From Bacillota bacterium (lineage in GTDB: Bacteria > Bacillota > Clostridia > Lachnospirales > Anaerotignaceae), in the NCBI GenBank assembly GCA_017547125.1, contig JAFYQL010000215.1:1-7444 (forward strand): a stretch of DNA of 7,444 bases, given 5' to 3'. The notes below the pieces were generated by a model that ran no database searches, was not told the origin of the DNA, and saw nothing but the letters and a program-made list of their open reading frames with translations. Of this stretch, positions 1 to 5,589 are shown one piece after another (the first letter of the stretch is position 1; the number at the start of each line of letters is the position of its first letter). A program made the position numbers and the translations under genes.

Positions 1-5
1 CAGAC

Positions 6-39
6 AAAAAAATAACACTCAACCTGTCGGTTGAGTGTT
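6..39 (-). terminator. Intrinsic terminator of the rpsF-ssb-rpsR operon
   Basis: A perfect 11-bp inverted repeat (14-24 with 29-39, loop 25-28) is followed, reading the minus strand, by one A and seven T residues (12-6). It begins 12 nt after the rpsR stop codon, as expected for the operon's Rho-independent terminator. The stem is only moderately GC-rich but has no mismatch. Confidence 0.9.
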
Positions 40-50
40 GAGTGGATTAA

Positions 51-281
51 TTAGTCCTGTGAATAAGGCATAAGTGATACGTGTCTTGCTCTCTTGATAG
101 CTGTTGTTAAAGCTCTCTGATGTTTAGCACAGTTACCTGTAATTCTTCTTGGAAGAATTTTGCCTCTTTCTGATACGTATCTTCTAAGTTTGCTGATATC
201 TTTGTAATCGATTGTTGTTACTTTATCTGCACAGCACTGGCATACGCGTTTTTTTCTTCTGCCACGTTTTTTCTGAATCAT
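51..281 (-). CDS. rpsR: 30S ribosomal protein S18
   Basis: Small-subunit ribosomal protein that pairs with S6 on the central domain of 16S rRNA in the platform of the 30S subunit. The 76-residue product has the usual S18 length, a very basic N-terminus (KKRGRRKKR) and the family core KLRRYVSERGKILPRRITG. C14 and C17 with C51 and H54 form a CxxC...CxxH set, which resembles the zinc-binding form of S18; zinc binding is inferred. The start is fixed by an AGGAGG site at 290-295, 8 nt upstream of the ATG. It is the last gene of the rpsF-ssb-rpsR operon, 23 nt after ssb, and a hairpin terminator follows at once. Identity is certain from sequence and gene order. Confidence 0.98.
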   Translation of the reverse strand: MIQKKRGRRKKRVCQCCADKVTTIDYKDISKLRRYVSERGKILPRRITGNCAKHQRALTTAIKRARHVSLMPYSQD

Positions 282-304
282 ACCTAAAACCTCCTATTAG
301 ATTT

Positions 305-748
305 TTAGAATGGAAGATCGTCGTCCTCAATACTTTCGTCAATTGGGTAGAAACCTTCAGCCTGCATTGGCGCACTCTGTTTTGGCATACCAAAATCATT
401 TGATGCTGTGCCTCTGCCTTCAAATGAAGACTTGCTTTCAGCAAAATATGTTTCTTCAACCACAACGTCTGTTGCCCAGCGTTTAGCTCCGTTTCCGTCA
501 TCCCATGAACGAACCTGAAGTCTGCCGACAATACTTACCATCTGTCCTTTTTTAAAGAACTTTTCAACAAATTCCGCCTGTTTACCAAAGGCTACACAAC
601 CGATAAAATCGGCATCTGGTTCACCTTCGCGTTTGAAACGGCGATTTACAGCTAATGAAAATCTAGCTACTGCAAGAGGAGTTGCTCCCTGTGAATATCT
701 CACTTCAGGATCTCTTGCTAAACGGCCCATTAATATTACTTTGTTCAT
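305..748 (-). CDS. ssb: Single-stranded DNA-binding protein
   Basis: Binds and protects single-stranded DNA during replication, repair and recombination, normally as a homotetramer. The 147-residue protein starts with the typical MNKVILMGRLARDPEVR and has the OB-fold signatures DFIGCVAFGKQAEF (48-60) and GQMVSIVGRLQVRSW (68-82). The OB fold occupies about residues 1-105. A short, low-complexity linker follows, rich in S, G, M and Q, and the acidic tip ends DDDLPF, the docking peptide for SSB-partner proteins. The linker is short compared with E. coli SSB (178 residues overall). A GGAGG site lies at 758-762, 9 nt before the ATG. It sits between rpsF (23-nt gap) and rpsR, the classic Bacillota arrangement. 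The conserved tip marks it as a full housekeeping SSB rather than a truncated paralogue. Confidence 0.98.
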   Translation of the reverse strand: MNKVILMGRLARDPEVRYSQGATPLAVARFSLAVNRRFKREGEPDADFIGCVAFGKQAEFVEKFFKKGQMVSIVGRLQVRSWDDGNGAKRWATDVVVEETYFAESKSSFEGRGTASNDFGMPKQSAPMQAEGFYPIDESIEDDDLPF

Positions 749-771
749 GCACCGGCACCTCCGTTCGTTAA

Positions 772-1053
772 TTATTTACGGATGATGAGGTAACGAAGCA
801 CGTTTTCCATAATACGCATACGGCTTTCGATTTCTGCAGGAGCGCTGCTTTCTGCATCAAAAGTAATGAAGCTGTAGAAGCCTTCGTTAACTTTCTGAAT
901 TTCATAAGCAAGTCTCTTTTTGCCCCAATCATCAATTTTTTCGATAACGCCACCGAATCTTGTGATGAGGTTCTGTACTTTCTGCATTTCAGCTGCCTTT
1001 GCTTCTTCATCAAGGTCAGGTCTAAGTACTACTGCTAATTCGTATTTGTTCAT
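772..1053 (-). CDS. rpsF: 30S ribosomal protein S6
   Basis: Ribosomal protein S6, which binds the 30S platform as a heterodimer with S18. The 93-residue product starts MNKYELAVVLRPDLDEE, has the central WGKKRLAYEIQK segment characteristic of S6, and continues into GFYSFITFDAESSAPAEIESRMRIMENVLRYLIIRK, matching the family in length and order. The frame stays open upstream to 1104, but the ATG at 1053 is chosen because an AAAAGGAGGTG site lies 7-17 nt before it and because homologous S6 proteins begin there; the upstream extension covers the leader hairpin. It is the first gene of the operon, transcribed from the promoter at 1123-1151 through a leader of about 60 nt. Confidence 0.97.
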   Translation of the reverse strand: MNKYELAVVLRPDLDEEAKAAEMQKVQNLITRFGGVIEKIDDWGKKRLAYEIQKVNEGFYSFITFDAESSAPAEIESRMRIMENVLRYLIIRK

Positions 1054-1116
1054 CAAAATACACCTCCTTTTGGACTTATGGCCCTTAAGTTTTCTTAAGA
1101 GCAAGGATACTTACGA
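1054..1116 (-). promoter_or_regulatory. rpsF 5' leader with hairpin, candidate S6:S18 autoregulatory site
   Basis: The predicted mRNA leader contains a 9-bp hairpin (1094-1102 with 1081-1089, one G-U pair, AAAA loop). Just outside it, UCCUU (1107-1103) is complementary to AAGGA inside the ribosome binding site (1069-1065), so a larger fold enclosing the hairpin could mask the site. In many bacteria the S6:S18 complex represses this operon by binding an rpsF leader containing a CCG element; I do not see a CCG here. The hairpin is read directly from the sequence. Its regulatory role is inference, and the transcription start (about 1116) is estimated from the -10 box. Confidence 0.5.
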
Positions 1117-1122
1117 AATAGT

Positions 1123-1151
1123 ATTTTATCACATACCTTCAATAAATTCAA
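1123..1151 (-). promoter_or_regulatory. Sigma-A promoter of the rpsF operon
   Basis: On the minus strand, TTGAAT (1151-1146) and TAAAAT (1128-1123) are separated by exactly 17 bp, and a TGA extended -10 element directly precedes the -10 box. This is a strong vegetative promoter, fitting a ribosomal-protein operon. A/T tracts upstream (1156-1181) may act as an UP element. Confidence 0.85.
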
Positions 1152-1155
1152 CATA

Positions 1156-1181
1156 TTTTTTTGATAAAAAAACCTTTTTTT
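1156..1181. promoter_or_regulatory. Phased A/T tracts between divergent promoters
   Basis: Three homopolymer runs of seven (T 1156-1162, A 1166-1172, T 1175-1181) have centres about 10 bp apart. They lie directly upstream of the rpsF -35 box and upstream of the plus-strand -10 box at 1197. The position fits an UP element or an intrinsically bent segment shared by both promoters. The role is inferred from position and composition only. Confidence 0.4.
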
Positions 1182-1193
1182 AAGCCATTCCTT

Positions 1194-1202
1194 TGGTAAA
1201 AT
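1194..1202 (+). promoter_or_regulatory. Probable extended -10 promoter for the reductase-amidohydrolase operon
   Basis: TGG followed by TAAAAT (1197-1202) forms an extended -10 element. No good -35 hexamer is found; a T-rich run lies at the right distance. Transcription would start near 1209, leaving a short leader that contains the GGAAGGAG site at 1219-1226. TATATA sequences at 1205-1212 are an alternative -10. Confidence 0.5.
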
Positions 1203-1235
1203 AGTATATATAAATGCTGGAAGGAGTGGGTTTTG

Positions 1236-2144
1236 ATGAAAATAGCAGTGCTTGGAATTGGCGGTATAGGCGGCGTTGTGGGTGCGTGCCTTGCCTCAAA
1301 ATTTGATGACATACATTTTATAGCAAGAGGCAAAACTCTTGAAGCAATAAAAGAAAACGGCGTCCGTGTTGAAAGCCTTATTCTCGGCAAAATTGAAGCC
1401 CGTCCCACTTCTGTAACAGACAACCCTGACGACATCGGTGTGGTTGACATTCTCATAGTCTGCACAAAAGGATACGGCCTTGAAAAAGCCATCAAGCAGT
1501 GCGAAGGCATTATCGGGGAAAAGACAGTTATACTTCCTCTTCTTAACGGCATAAACATTTCTAACGACATCAGAAAGTATACCGACAAAGGCATTGCCGC
1601 AGACGGAGCAATTTATGTTTTTGCAAACATTATGGAGCCGGGTGTAATCCGCCACAGCAACAATCTGCTTAAAGTTGTCGTAGGTCTTTCATCAGGCGAA
1701 AGAAACGAAAAACTTCTCACTCTTGTTGATATGCTTAACGAAAGTGGAATTGAAAGCTCATATTCAGACGAAATTCTTGTGCCGCTTTGGGAAAAATATA
1801 TTATGATGGGTGGAAACAGTTGTATATTCTCCTACTACGATGGTCCTGCAGGCATCGTTCAGCCTTATCCCGAAAGAATGGAGTATGCATTCAACATATT
1901 TAAAGAACTTGCTCTCCTTGCGCGTCTCCACGGTGTAACCATCAGCGACTCGCTTATCGATTATTATATGGAAAGATTAAAGCAAATGGCTCCCGATGCA
2001 ATGACCAGTCTCTACCGTGACCTTAAAAACGGAAGCCCAGAAACAGAATTTGATGCTATCATAGGCAAGGCATACCATCTCAGTCAAAAATTAAACGCCG
2101 AAACGCCTTGCATTGATGCAGTTTATAAAAAATACAGAGGTTAA
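1236..2144 (+). CDS. Ketopantoate reductase-like (PanE/ApbA family) dehydrogenase
   Basis: A 302-residue NAD(P)-dependent 2-oxoacid reductase-type enzyme, probably cytosolic. The N-terminal Rossmann fold starts MKIAVLGIGGIGG (GxGxxG, G7/G9/G12), followed by VCTKGY near 76-80 and the family NG at N104-G105. The helical C-terminal domain has the expected lysine in LWEKY (K187), a serine in TSLYRDL (S258) and ETEFD (E271). The two asparagines that follow the lysine in E. coli PanE (N180, N184) appear to be replaced here (MMGGNSCIFSYYD), so the natural substrate may not be ketopantoate; the symbol panE is therefore withheld. GGAAGGAG at 1219-1226 supports the ATG at 1236 rather than the TTG one codon earlier. 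The amidohydrolase gene follows after 3 nt, and no other pantothenate gene is nearby. Confidence 0.88.
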   Translation: MKIAVLGIGGIGGVVGACLASKFDDIHFIARGKTLEAIKENGVRVESLILGKIEARPTSVTDNPDDIGVVDILIVCTKGYGLEKAIKQCEGIIGEKTVILPLLNGINISNDIRKYTDKGIAADGAIYVFANIMEPGVIRHSNNLLKVVVGLSSGERNEKLLTLVDMLNESGIESSYSDEILVPLWEKYIMMGGNSCIFSYYDGPAGIVQPYPERMEYAFNIFKELALLARLHGVTISDSLIDYYMERLKQMAPDAMTSLYRDLKNGSPETEFDAIIGKAYHLSQKLNAETPCIDAVYKKYRG

Positions 2145-2147
2145 AAA

Positions 2148-2963
2148 ATGAAAATAATTGATGCTCACATACACTTTCGTCCCGATTACGAAAAATTTGG
2201 CTTTGTTGCCGAAAGAGCGGGACACAAAAACACAAAAGAACATCTTGATGAGGTTTTTGAAAAGAACGATATCGTCCATGCCATAGTTATGAGCAACGGA
2301 GATTTATCACTTGAAAACCACACTTATCCCGACAACATGAGCTATTGTGTGGGGCTTGACAGCAACTGCTTTTTCAACGACACACCTGTTGACTACTATA
2401 TCGAAATGGCAGAAAAACATCTTCAGCAGAAAAAATGTGTGGGCATAAAGTTCTATCCCGGCTACACACACCACTACATTTACGAAAAAATGTATGAACC
2501 GTTTTTTGAATTGGCCAGAAAATACAACAAAGTTGTTGCAGTGCATACAGGCGCAACATCAAGAGCCGACGCACTTCTTAAATACAGTCATCCATTTACC
2601 CTTGACGAAGCTGCAGTTAAATATCCTGATGTGCAGTTTGTAATGTGCCATTTCGGAAATCCGTTTCTCTCAGAAGCTGCTGCAGTGTCAGAAAAAAATC
2701 CAAATGTAGCAGTTGATATTTCAGGCATACTCGAAGGCAACTTTGATGAAGAAAGCTTTTATAAAGACAATGCATTTTATGTGCAGATGCTTTCTGCGTG
2801 GCTCAGATACCCATCAGCCTGGGACAAAATAATGTACGGCACAGATTTTCCTATTGTGAATATCGAAAAATACATCAGATTCGTCAAAAAAATAGTTCCT
2901 GAGCAGTATCATGAAAAAGTATTTTACGAAAACGCAAAAAGAATATATAAACTTGATATATAA
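2148..2963 (+). CDS. Amidohydrolase-2 family metal-dependent hydrolase or decarboxylase
   Basis: A 271-residue TIM-barrel enzyme of the amidohydrolase superfamily (amidohydrolase_2/COG2159 type, which includes decarboxylases such as ACMSD and gamma-resorcylate decarboxylase as well as hydrolases). Visible metal and catalytic positions are HIH (H7, H9) at the end of the first strand, H133 in AVHTG, H168 in MCHFGNP and D233 in YGTDFP. The strand motif GIKFYPGY (99-106) is also typical. The length is normal for the family and there is no signal peptide. The gene starts 3 nt after the reductase stop codon, with its AGAGG site (2136-2140) inside the end of that gene, which suggests translational coupling. 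The substrate cannot be read from the sequence. Pairing with a PanE-like reductase suggests consecutive steps on a small carbonyl or carboxylic compound. Confidence 0.88.
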   Translation: MKIIDAHIHFRPDYEKFGFVAERAGHKNTKEHLDEVFEKNDIVHAIVMSNGDLSLENHTYPDNMSYCVGLDSNCFFNDTPVDYYIEMAEKHLQQKKCVGIKFYPGYTHHYIYEKMYEPFFELARKYNKVVAVHTGATSRADALLKYSHPFTLDEAAVKYPDVQFVMCHFGNPFLSEAAAVSEKNPNVAVDISGILEGNFDEESFYKDNAFYVQMLSAWLRYPSAWDKIMYGTDFPIVNIEKYIRFVKKIVPEQYHEKVFYENAKRIYKLDI

Positions 2964-2964
2964 C

Positions 2965-2998
2965 AAAAAGGCGCGTATTTTCATACGCACCTTTTTTT
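2965..2998. terminator. Bidirectional intrinsic terminator between convergent genes
   Basis: A 14-bp stem (2965-2978 with 2983-2996, loop TTTC) has a single C-A mismatch. It is flanked by an A run on the left and a T run (2992-2998) on the right. It follows the amidohydrolase stop codon directly on the plus strand and lies 9 nt beyond the EcsC-like stop codon on the minus strand, so it can end transcription from both sides. Confidence 0.88.
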
Positions 2999-3007
2999 AT
3001 TTTGAAA

Positions 3008-3904
3008 CTATTTAATTACTAATTCATCGTCCATTTTGCAGTCAGGATTGCTTAAAACAGTATTCTGTAAGCAGTCCTTTAATTCATCGCAGCATGGTTT
3101 AAATGACACATATGTAACACTTCCGCCAAGTACACCGCCAACAACAGGAACTGACTTTTTGTTAACTCCTGTAAAAACTTCTTTTGTAAGCTTGATGTTA
3201 AGCCATTCTGCAATAGCCTTAACTACCGGATAGATAACGCCTTTTGTAATGGCTTCACGAAGCACCTGTTTTTCAACGCCGTCTGCAACAGCTTTTGCCA
3301 TAGCCTTAAGCGCCTTGTCAGCACCCGCAATGTTATACATAACACCCATACAGATAGTGAGGATGTTCATTGTTTCCTTGTCAAATGATTCATCTTTTTC
3401 TTCTGTATCAATAGCAGGGAAGCCATATAAATACATAAGTTTCTGAGATGCACGAAGCACATAGCCATAATATAATGTCATATCTGCAGGTATAGTTGAT
3501 ACTGACGCAATTCCGGCCGGTGCTGTAACTTCTGCAGAAATTCTTGATACAAAATATTTTTCATATTCAATTACTTCATCGGCAAGTTTATCAATTTCTT
3601 TTTTAGATATACCAGCATGGAATGGATTATTTTCAATTGCATCCTGAACTACGTTTTCAGGATATTTCTTTCCTAATTCCTTCTTTAAAAATTCCGCACG
3701 ATCTACGCAGATTTCAGGAACTTTTAAGCCTTTTATAATTATATCTTCAATATCAATTTCACAGTTTCCGTTCTGGTCGATAGCATCAATCATAGCCTGC
3801 TGAGAAGCACTCTTGCCGTTGTCTTCGCCATCAATGCCAACCATACTTTTAATTTTGTCGATACCCTCTGCAATATTTTCAATACCAAACTTTAAATCCT
3901 TCAT
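3008..3904 (-). CDS. EcsC family protein of unknown function, with an EF-hand-like loop
   Basis: A 298-residue protein. The middle segment TAPAGIASVSTIPADM followed by TLYYGYVLRASQKLMYLYGFPAID (127-166) and the later segment around VNKKSVPVVGGVLGGSVTYV (247-266) match the pattern of the EcsC family, named after B. subtilis EcsC, whose role is not understood. Residues 43-54 (DQNGNCEIDIED) resemble a calcium-binding EF-hand or dockerin loop (DxNGxxxIDxxD), with cysteine in place of the usual glycine at loop position 6. No signal peptide is seen. The Gly-rich, hydrophobic PVVGGVLGG stretch may associate with membrane. C271, C272, C278 and C289 cluster at the C-terminus. AAGGTGAG lies about 9 nt before the ATG. 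The gene follows the aldo/keto reductase gene by 59 nt with no terminator between, so co-transcription is likely; no good promoter of its own was seen. Confidence 0.72.
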   Translation of the reverse strand: MKDLKFGIENIAEGIDKIKSMVGIDGEDNGKSASQQAMIDAIDQNGNCEIDIEDIIIKGLKVPEICVDRAEFLKKELGKKYPENVVQDAIENNPFHAGISKKEIDKLADEVIEYEKYFVSRISAEVTAPAGIASVSTIPADMTLYYGYVLRASQKLMYLYGFPAIDTEEKDESFDKETMNILTICMGVMYNIAGADKALKAMAKAVADGVEKQVLREAITKGVIYPVVKAIAEWLNIKLTKEVFTGVNKKSVPVVGGVLGGSVTYVSFKPCCDELKDCLQNTVLSNPDCKMDDELVIK

Positions 3905-3963
3905 TTATTAGCTCACCTTTCCTTAACTTTAATAATACCGCTTATAAATTCAGCGATTAGAAA

Positions 3964-4920
3964 TCAATACATAATTACCGCTCTTACCGGACACACAGGA
4001 CTGCAGTATCCACATGTAAGGCATTTTTCATGGTCAACTTCCGCCAGACCATCTTCATTATAGAAAATTGCACCGGCAGGACATGCTCTTTTGCAAGCAC
4101 CGCATCCTTCACAGTCTTCCTGATTGACGTAAACCTTCTTTTTTGAAACGTCAGGGTTATAATCCTTCGGCATAGTGCCGTCAAGGTATGCGAAAATGTC
4201 GTCAACGTCACTTTTCTTGCCAAAGCCTATCATTACAGAGTCGATTTCATCTTTTTCAAAAACATAATCTAATGCCTGCTGATAGTTTGCAGTAAGGCTT
4301 CCGCCACCAAATGCTTTCATCGAGAATACGCCTTTTCCGGCATCGTGGCATTTTTTTATGGCTGCCATCATTTCTTCCTTTGTGGCAAATTCTTCACCTT
4401 TTCTTATGCCAAGGCCCATGTAATTAATCAAAGGAAAAACCACATCAAGCTCTTCCATATCAGCCGCCGCCATAGTTGTGTCTACGTGATGAGTTGAAAG
4501 GCCTATGGAATGAACAAGACCCTGTGCTTTGGCATCAACAAGAGCCTGCCACGCACCTTTTCTTTCTTCAAGCTGACCTGAACGCACCTCATGCATAAGG
4601 AAAATATCTATTTTTTCTCTATTTAAATCTCTGCGGGCTTCATATATGGCGTCCATCATACCGTCATAGTCTTCGCACAGTGATTTTGAGCAGATAATAA
4701 CATCATCGTATTTTCCGTCTTCAAGCGCCTTGCTTATATATGGATATGTGCGGTAATACTGCGCCGTATCCATAAAATTGATGCCTTTATCAAGAGCATA
4801 GCGTATTATTTCTGCACCCTCTTCCACAGGCAGTTTAAGCTGGCTTGGACCTATAGGAAGCACGCCAAAGCCTGCAACCGTTACTTTAAGACCTGATTTT
4901 CCGAGTACTGTTTTTTTCAT
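3964..4920 (-). CDS. Aldo/keto reductase with C-terminal 2[4Fe-4S] ferredoxin domain
   Basis: A 318-residue oxidoreductase (COG1453-like). Residues 1 to about 250 form the aldo/keto reductase barrel with a recognisable tetrad: D51 and Y56 in DTAQYY, K79 in CSK and H110 in FLMH. The C-terminal part (about 264-318) is a bacterial ferredoxin module with two CxxCxxCxxxCP motifs (C270/C273/C276/C280 and C300/C303/C306/C310). This architecture suggests electron exchange between NAD(P)H or an organic carbonyl and iron-sulfur carriers in anaerobes; the substrate is unknown. The frame is open to 4977, but the ATG at 4920 is chosen because AGAAGGAG (4929-4936) lies 8 nt upstream and the protein then begins MKKTVLGKSGLKV, normal for the family. 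The extra upstream codons are the promoter itself. The EcsC-like gene follows. Confidence 0.93.
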   Translation of the reverse strand: MKKTVLGKSGLKVTVAGFGVLPIGPSQLKLPVEEGAEIIRYALDKGINFMDTAQYYRTYPYISKALEDGKYDDVIICSKSLCEDYDGMMDAIYEARRDLNREKIDIFLMHEVRSGQLEERKGAWQALVDAKAQGLVHSIGLSTHHVDTTMAAADMEELDVVFPLINYMGLGIRKGEEFATKEEMMAAIKKCHDAGKGVFSMKAFGGGSLTANYQQALDYVFEKDEIDSVMIGFGKKSDVDDIFAYLDGTMPKDYNPDVSKKKVYVNQEDCEGCGACKRACPAGAIFYNEDGLAEVDHEKCLTCGYCSPVCPVRAVIMY

Positions 4921-4948
4921 AAGGCATTCTCCTTCTGCATATATCATA

Positions 4949-4977
4949 ATTTTAAATTTTCTTCCACTTTTTGTCAA
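4949..4977 (-). promoter_or_regulatory. Near-consensus sigma-A promoter of the aldo/keto reductase gene
   Basis: On the minus strand, a perfect TTGACA (4977-4972) and TAAAAT (4954-4949) are separated by 17 bp. Transcription should begin near 4942, giving a leader of roughly 20 nt with the ribosome binding site. It lies just downstream of the thpR terminator, so the two transcription units are well insulated. Confidence 0.88.
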
Positions 4978-4994
4978 GGTAATACCTCTTGTAT

Positions 4995-5025
4995 AAAAAT
5001 AACCCCATTCTTTTCGAATGGGGTT
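4995..5025 (-). terminator. Intrinsic terminator of the thrC-thpR unit
   Basis: A perfect 10-bp stem (5001-5010 with 5016-5025, 5-nt loop) containing a CCCC/GGGG core is followed on the minus strand by ATTTTTA (5000-4994). It begins 6 nt beyond the thpR stop codon. Confidence 0.9.
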
Positions 5026-5031
5026 TTGTTT

Positions 5032-5574
5032 TTATTTAAGCTTCTGTTCAAAAACAGGTTTGTAGATAAGTCTTGGGCCTTTTCTTACGCTTTCCATAAG
5101 AGTGATTTTATCAACCTTTACATTGATAGGCTGCATATCAACCTCTGCCTTAAGCTTGTCATAACTTGTCTTAAGCACAACCTCACGGCCGATAGTGATG
5201 TGTGGTGTAAGCCCCTGTCTTTCTTTAGCAAAGCCCTGACGCATAAGGTTTTTTTCAAGGTTTGCAAAAAGGATTTCAAGAGATTTGTTCTTTTCAATTC
5301 CAAGCCAAACAATACTCTTGTCTCCTCTTGGGAAGAAACCGATATTGTTGAGTGTCATATCAAAGCTTTTAAATCTCTGGCCTGTTTCCTGCACGGCTTC
5401 TGCAAGGCTTTCCATACCATATTCATCAACTTCGCCTATAAAACGAAGTGTGAGGTGGAAATTTTCTTCCGGTGTGAAGTTTGCTTTGCTGCTTCTGCCG
5501 CCGATTTTTTTCTGTACATCAAGTATTTCTTTTTTAACTTCTTTGCTGAAGTCTATTGCAATAAACGCTCTCAT
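5032..5574 (-). CDS. thpR: RNA 2',3'-cyclic phosphodiesterase (LigT/ThpR, 2H family)
   Basis: A 180-residue member of the 2H phosphoesterase superfamily, which opens 2',3'-cyclic phosphate ends of RNA; the E. coli homologue was first described as a 2'-5' RNA ligase. The protein starts MRAFIAIDFS and has both HxTx catalytic motifs, HLTL (H40-L43) and HITI (H125-I128), at the usual spacing, with FIGEVDE and GFFPRGDKSIVWLG between them. Length and motif order are normal and the enzyme should be cytosolic. GGGAG (5580-5584) lies 5 nt before the ATG. It is 15 nt downstream of thrC with no terminator between, so the two are probably co-transcribed, and a strong terminator follows. The physiological RNA substrate is unknown in most bacteria. 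Confidence 0.94.
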   Translation of the reverse strand: MRAFIAIDFSKEVKKEILDVQKKIGGRSSKANFTPEENFHLTLRFIGEVDEYGMESLAEAVQETGQRFKSFDMTLNNIGFFPRGDKSIVWLGIEKNKSLEILFANLEKNLMRQGFAKERQGLTPHITIGREVVLKTSYDKLKAEVDMQPINVKVDKITLMESVRKGPRLIYKPVFEQKLK

Positions 5575-5589
5575 TTTTTCTCCCGTCTA

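Noticed and set aside
1054..1104. Longer N-terminus for S6 starting at 1104
   Set aside because: The extra codons cover the leader hairpin and ribosome binding site; the ATG at 1053 has ideal ribosome-site spacing and matches known S6 starts.
1166..1181. A7-CC-T7 palindrome as a terminator
   Set aside because: It has no GC stem and lies between divergent promoters, not behind any gene.
1233..1235. TTG start one codon before the reductase ATG
   Set aside because: The ATG at 1236 has a good 9-nt spacing from GGAAGGAG and gives the standard MKIAVLG start.
3932..3960. Separate promoter for the EcsC-like gene (TATTAT at 3932-3937)
   Set aside because: The -10-like hexamer has no acceptable -35 partner at 16-18 bp and no extended -10, so read-through from the aldo/keto reductase promoter is the simpler explanation.
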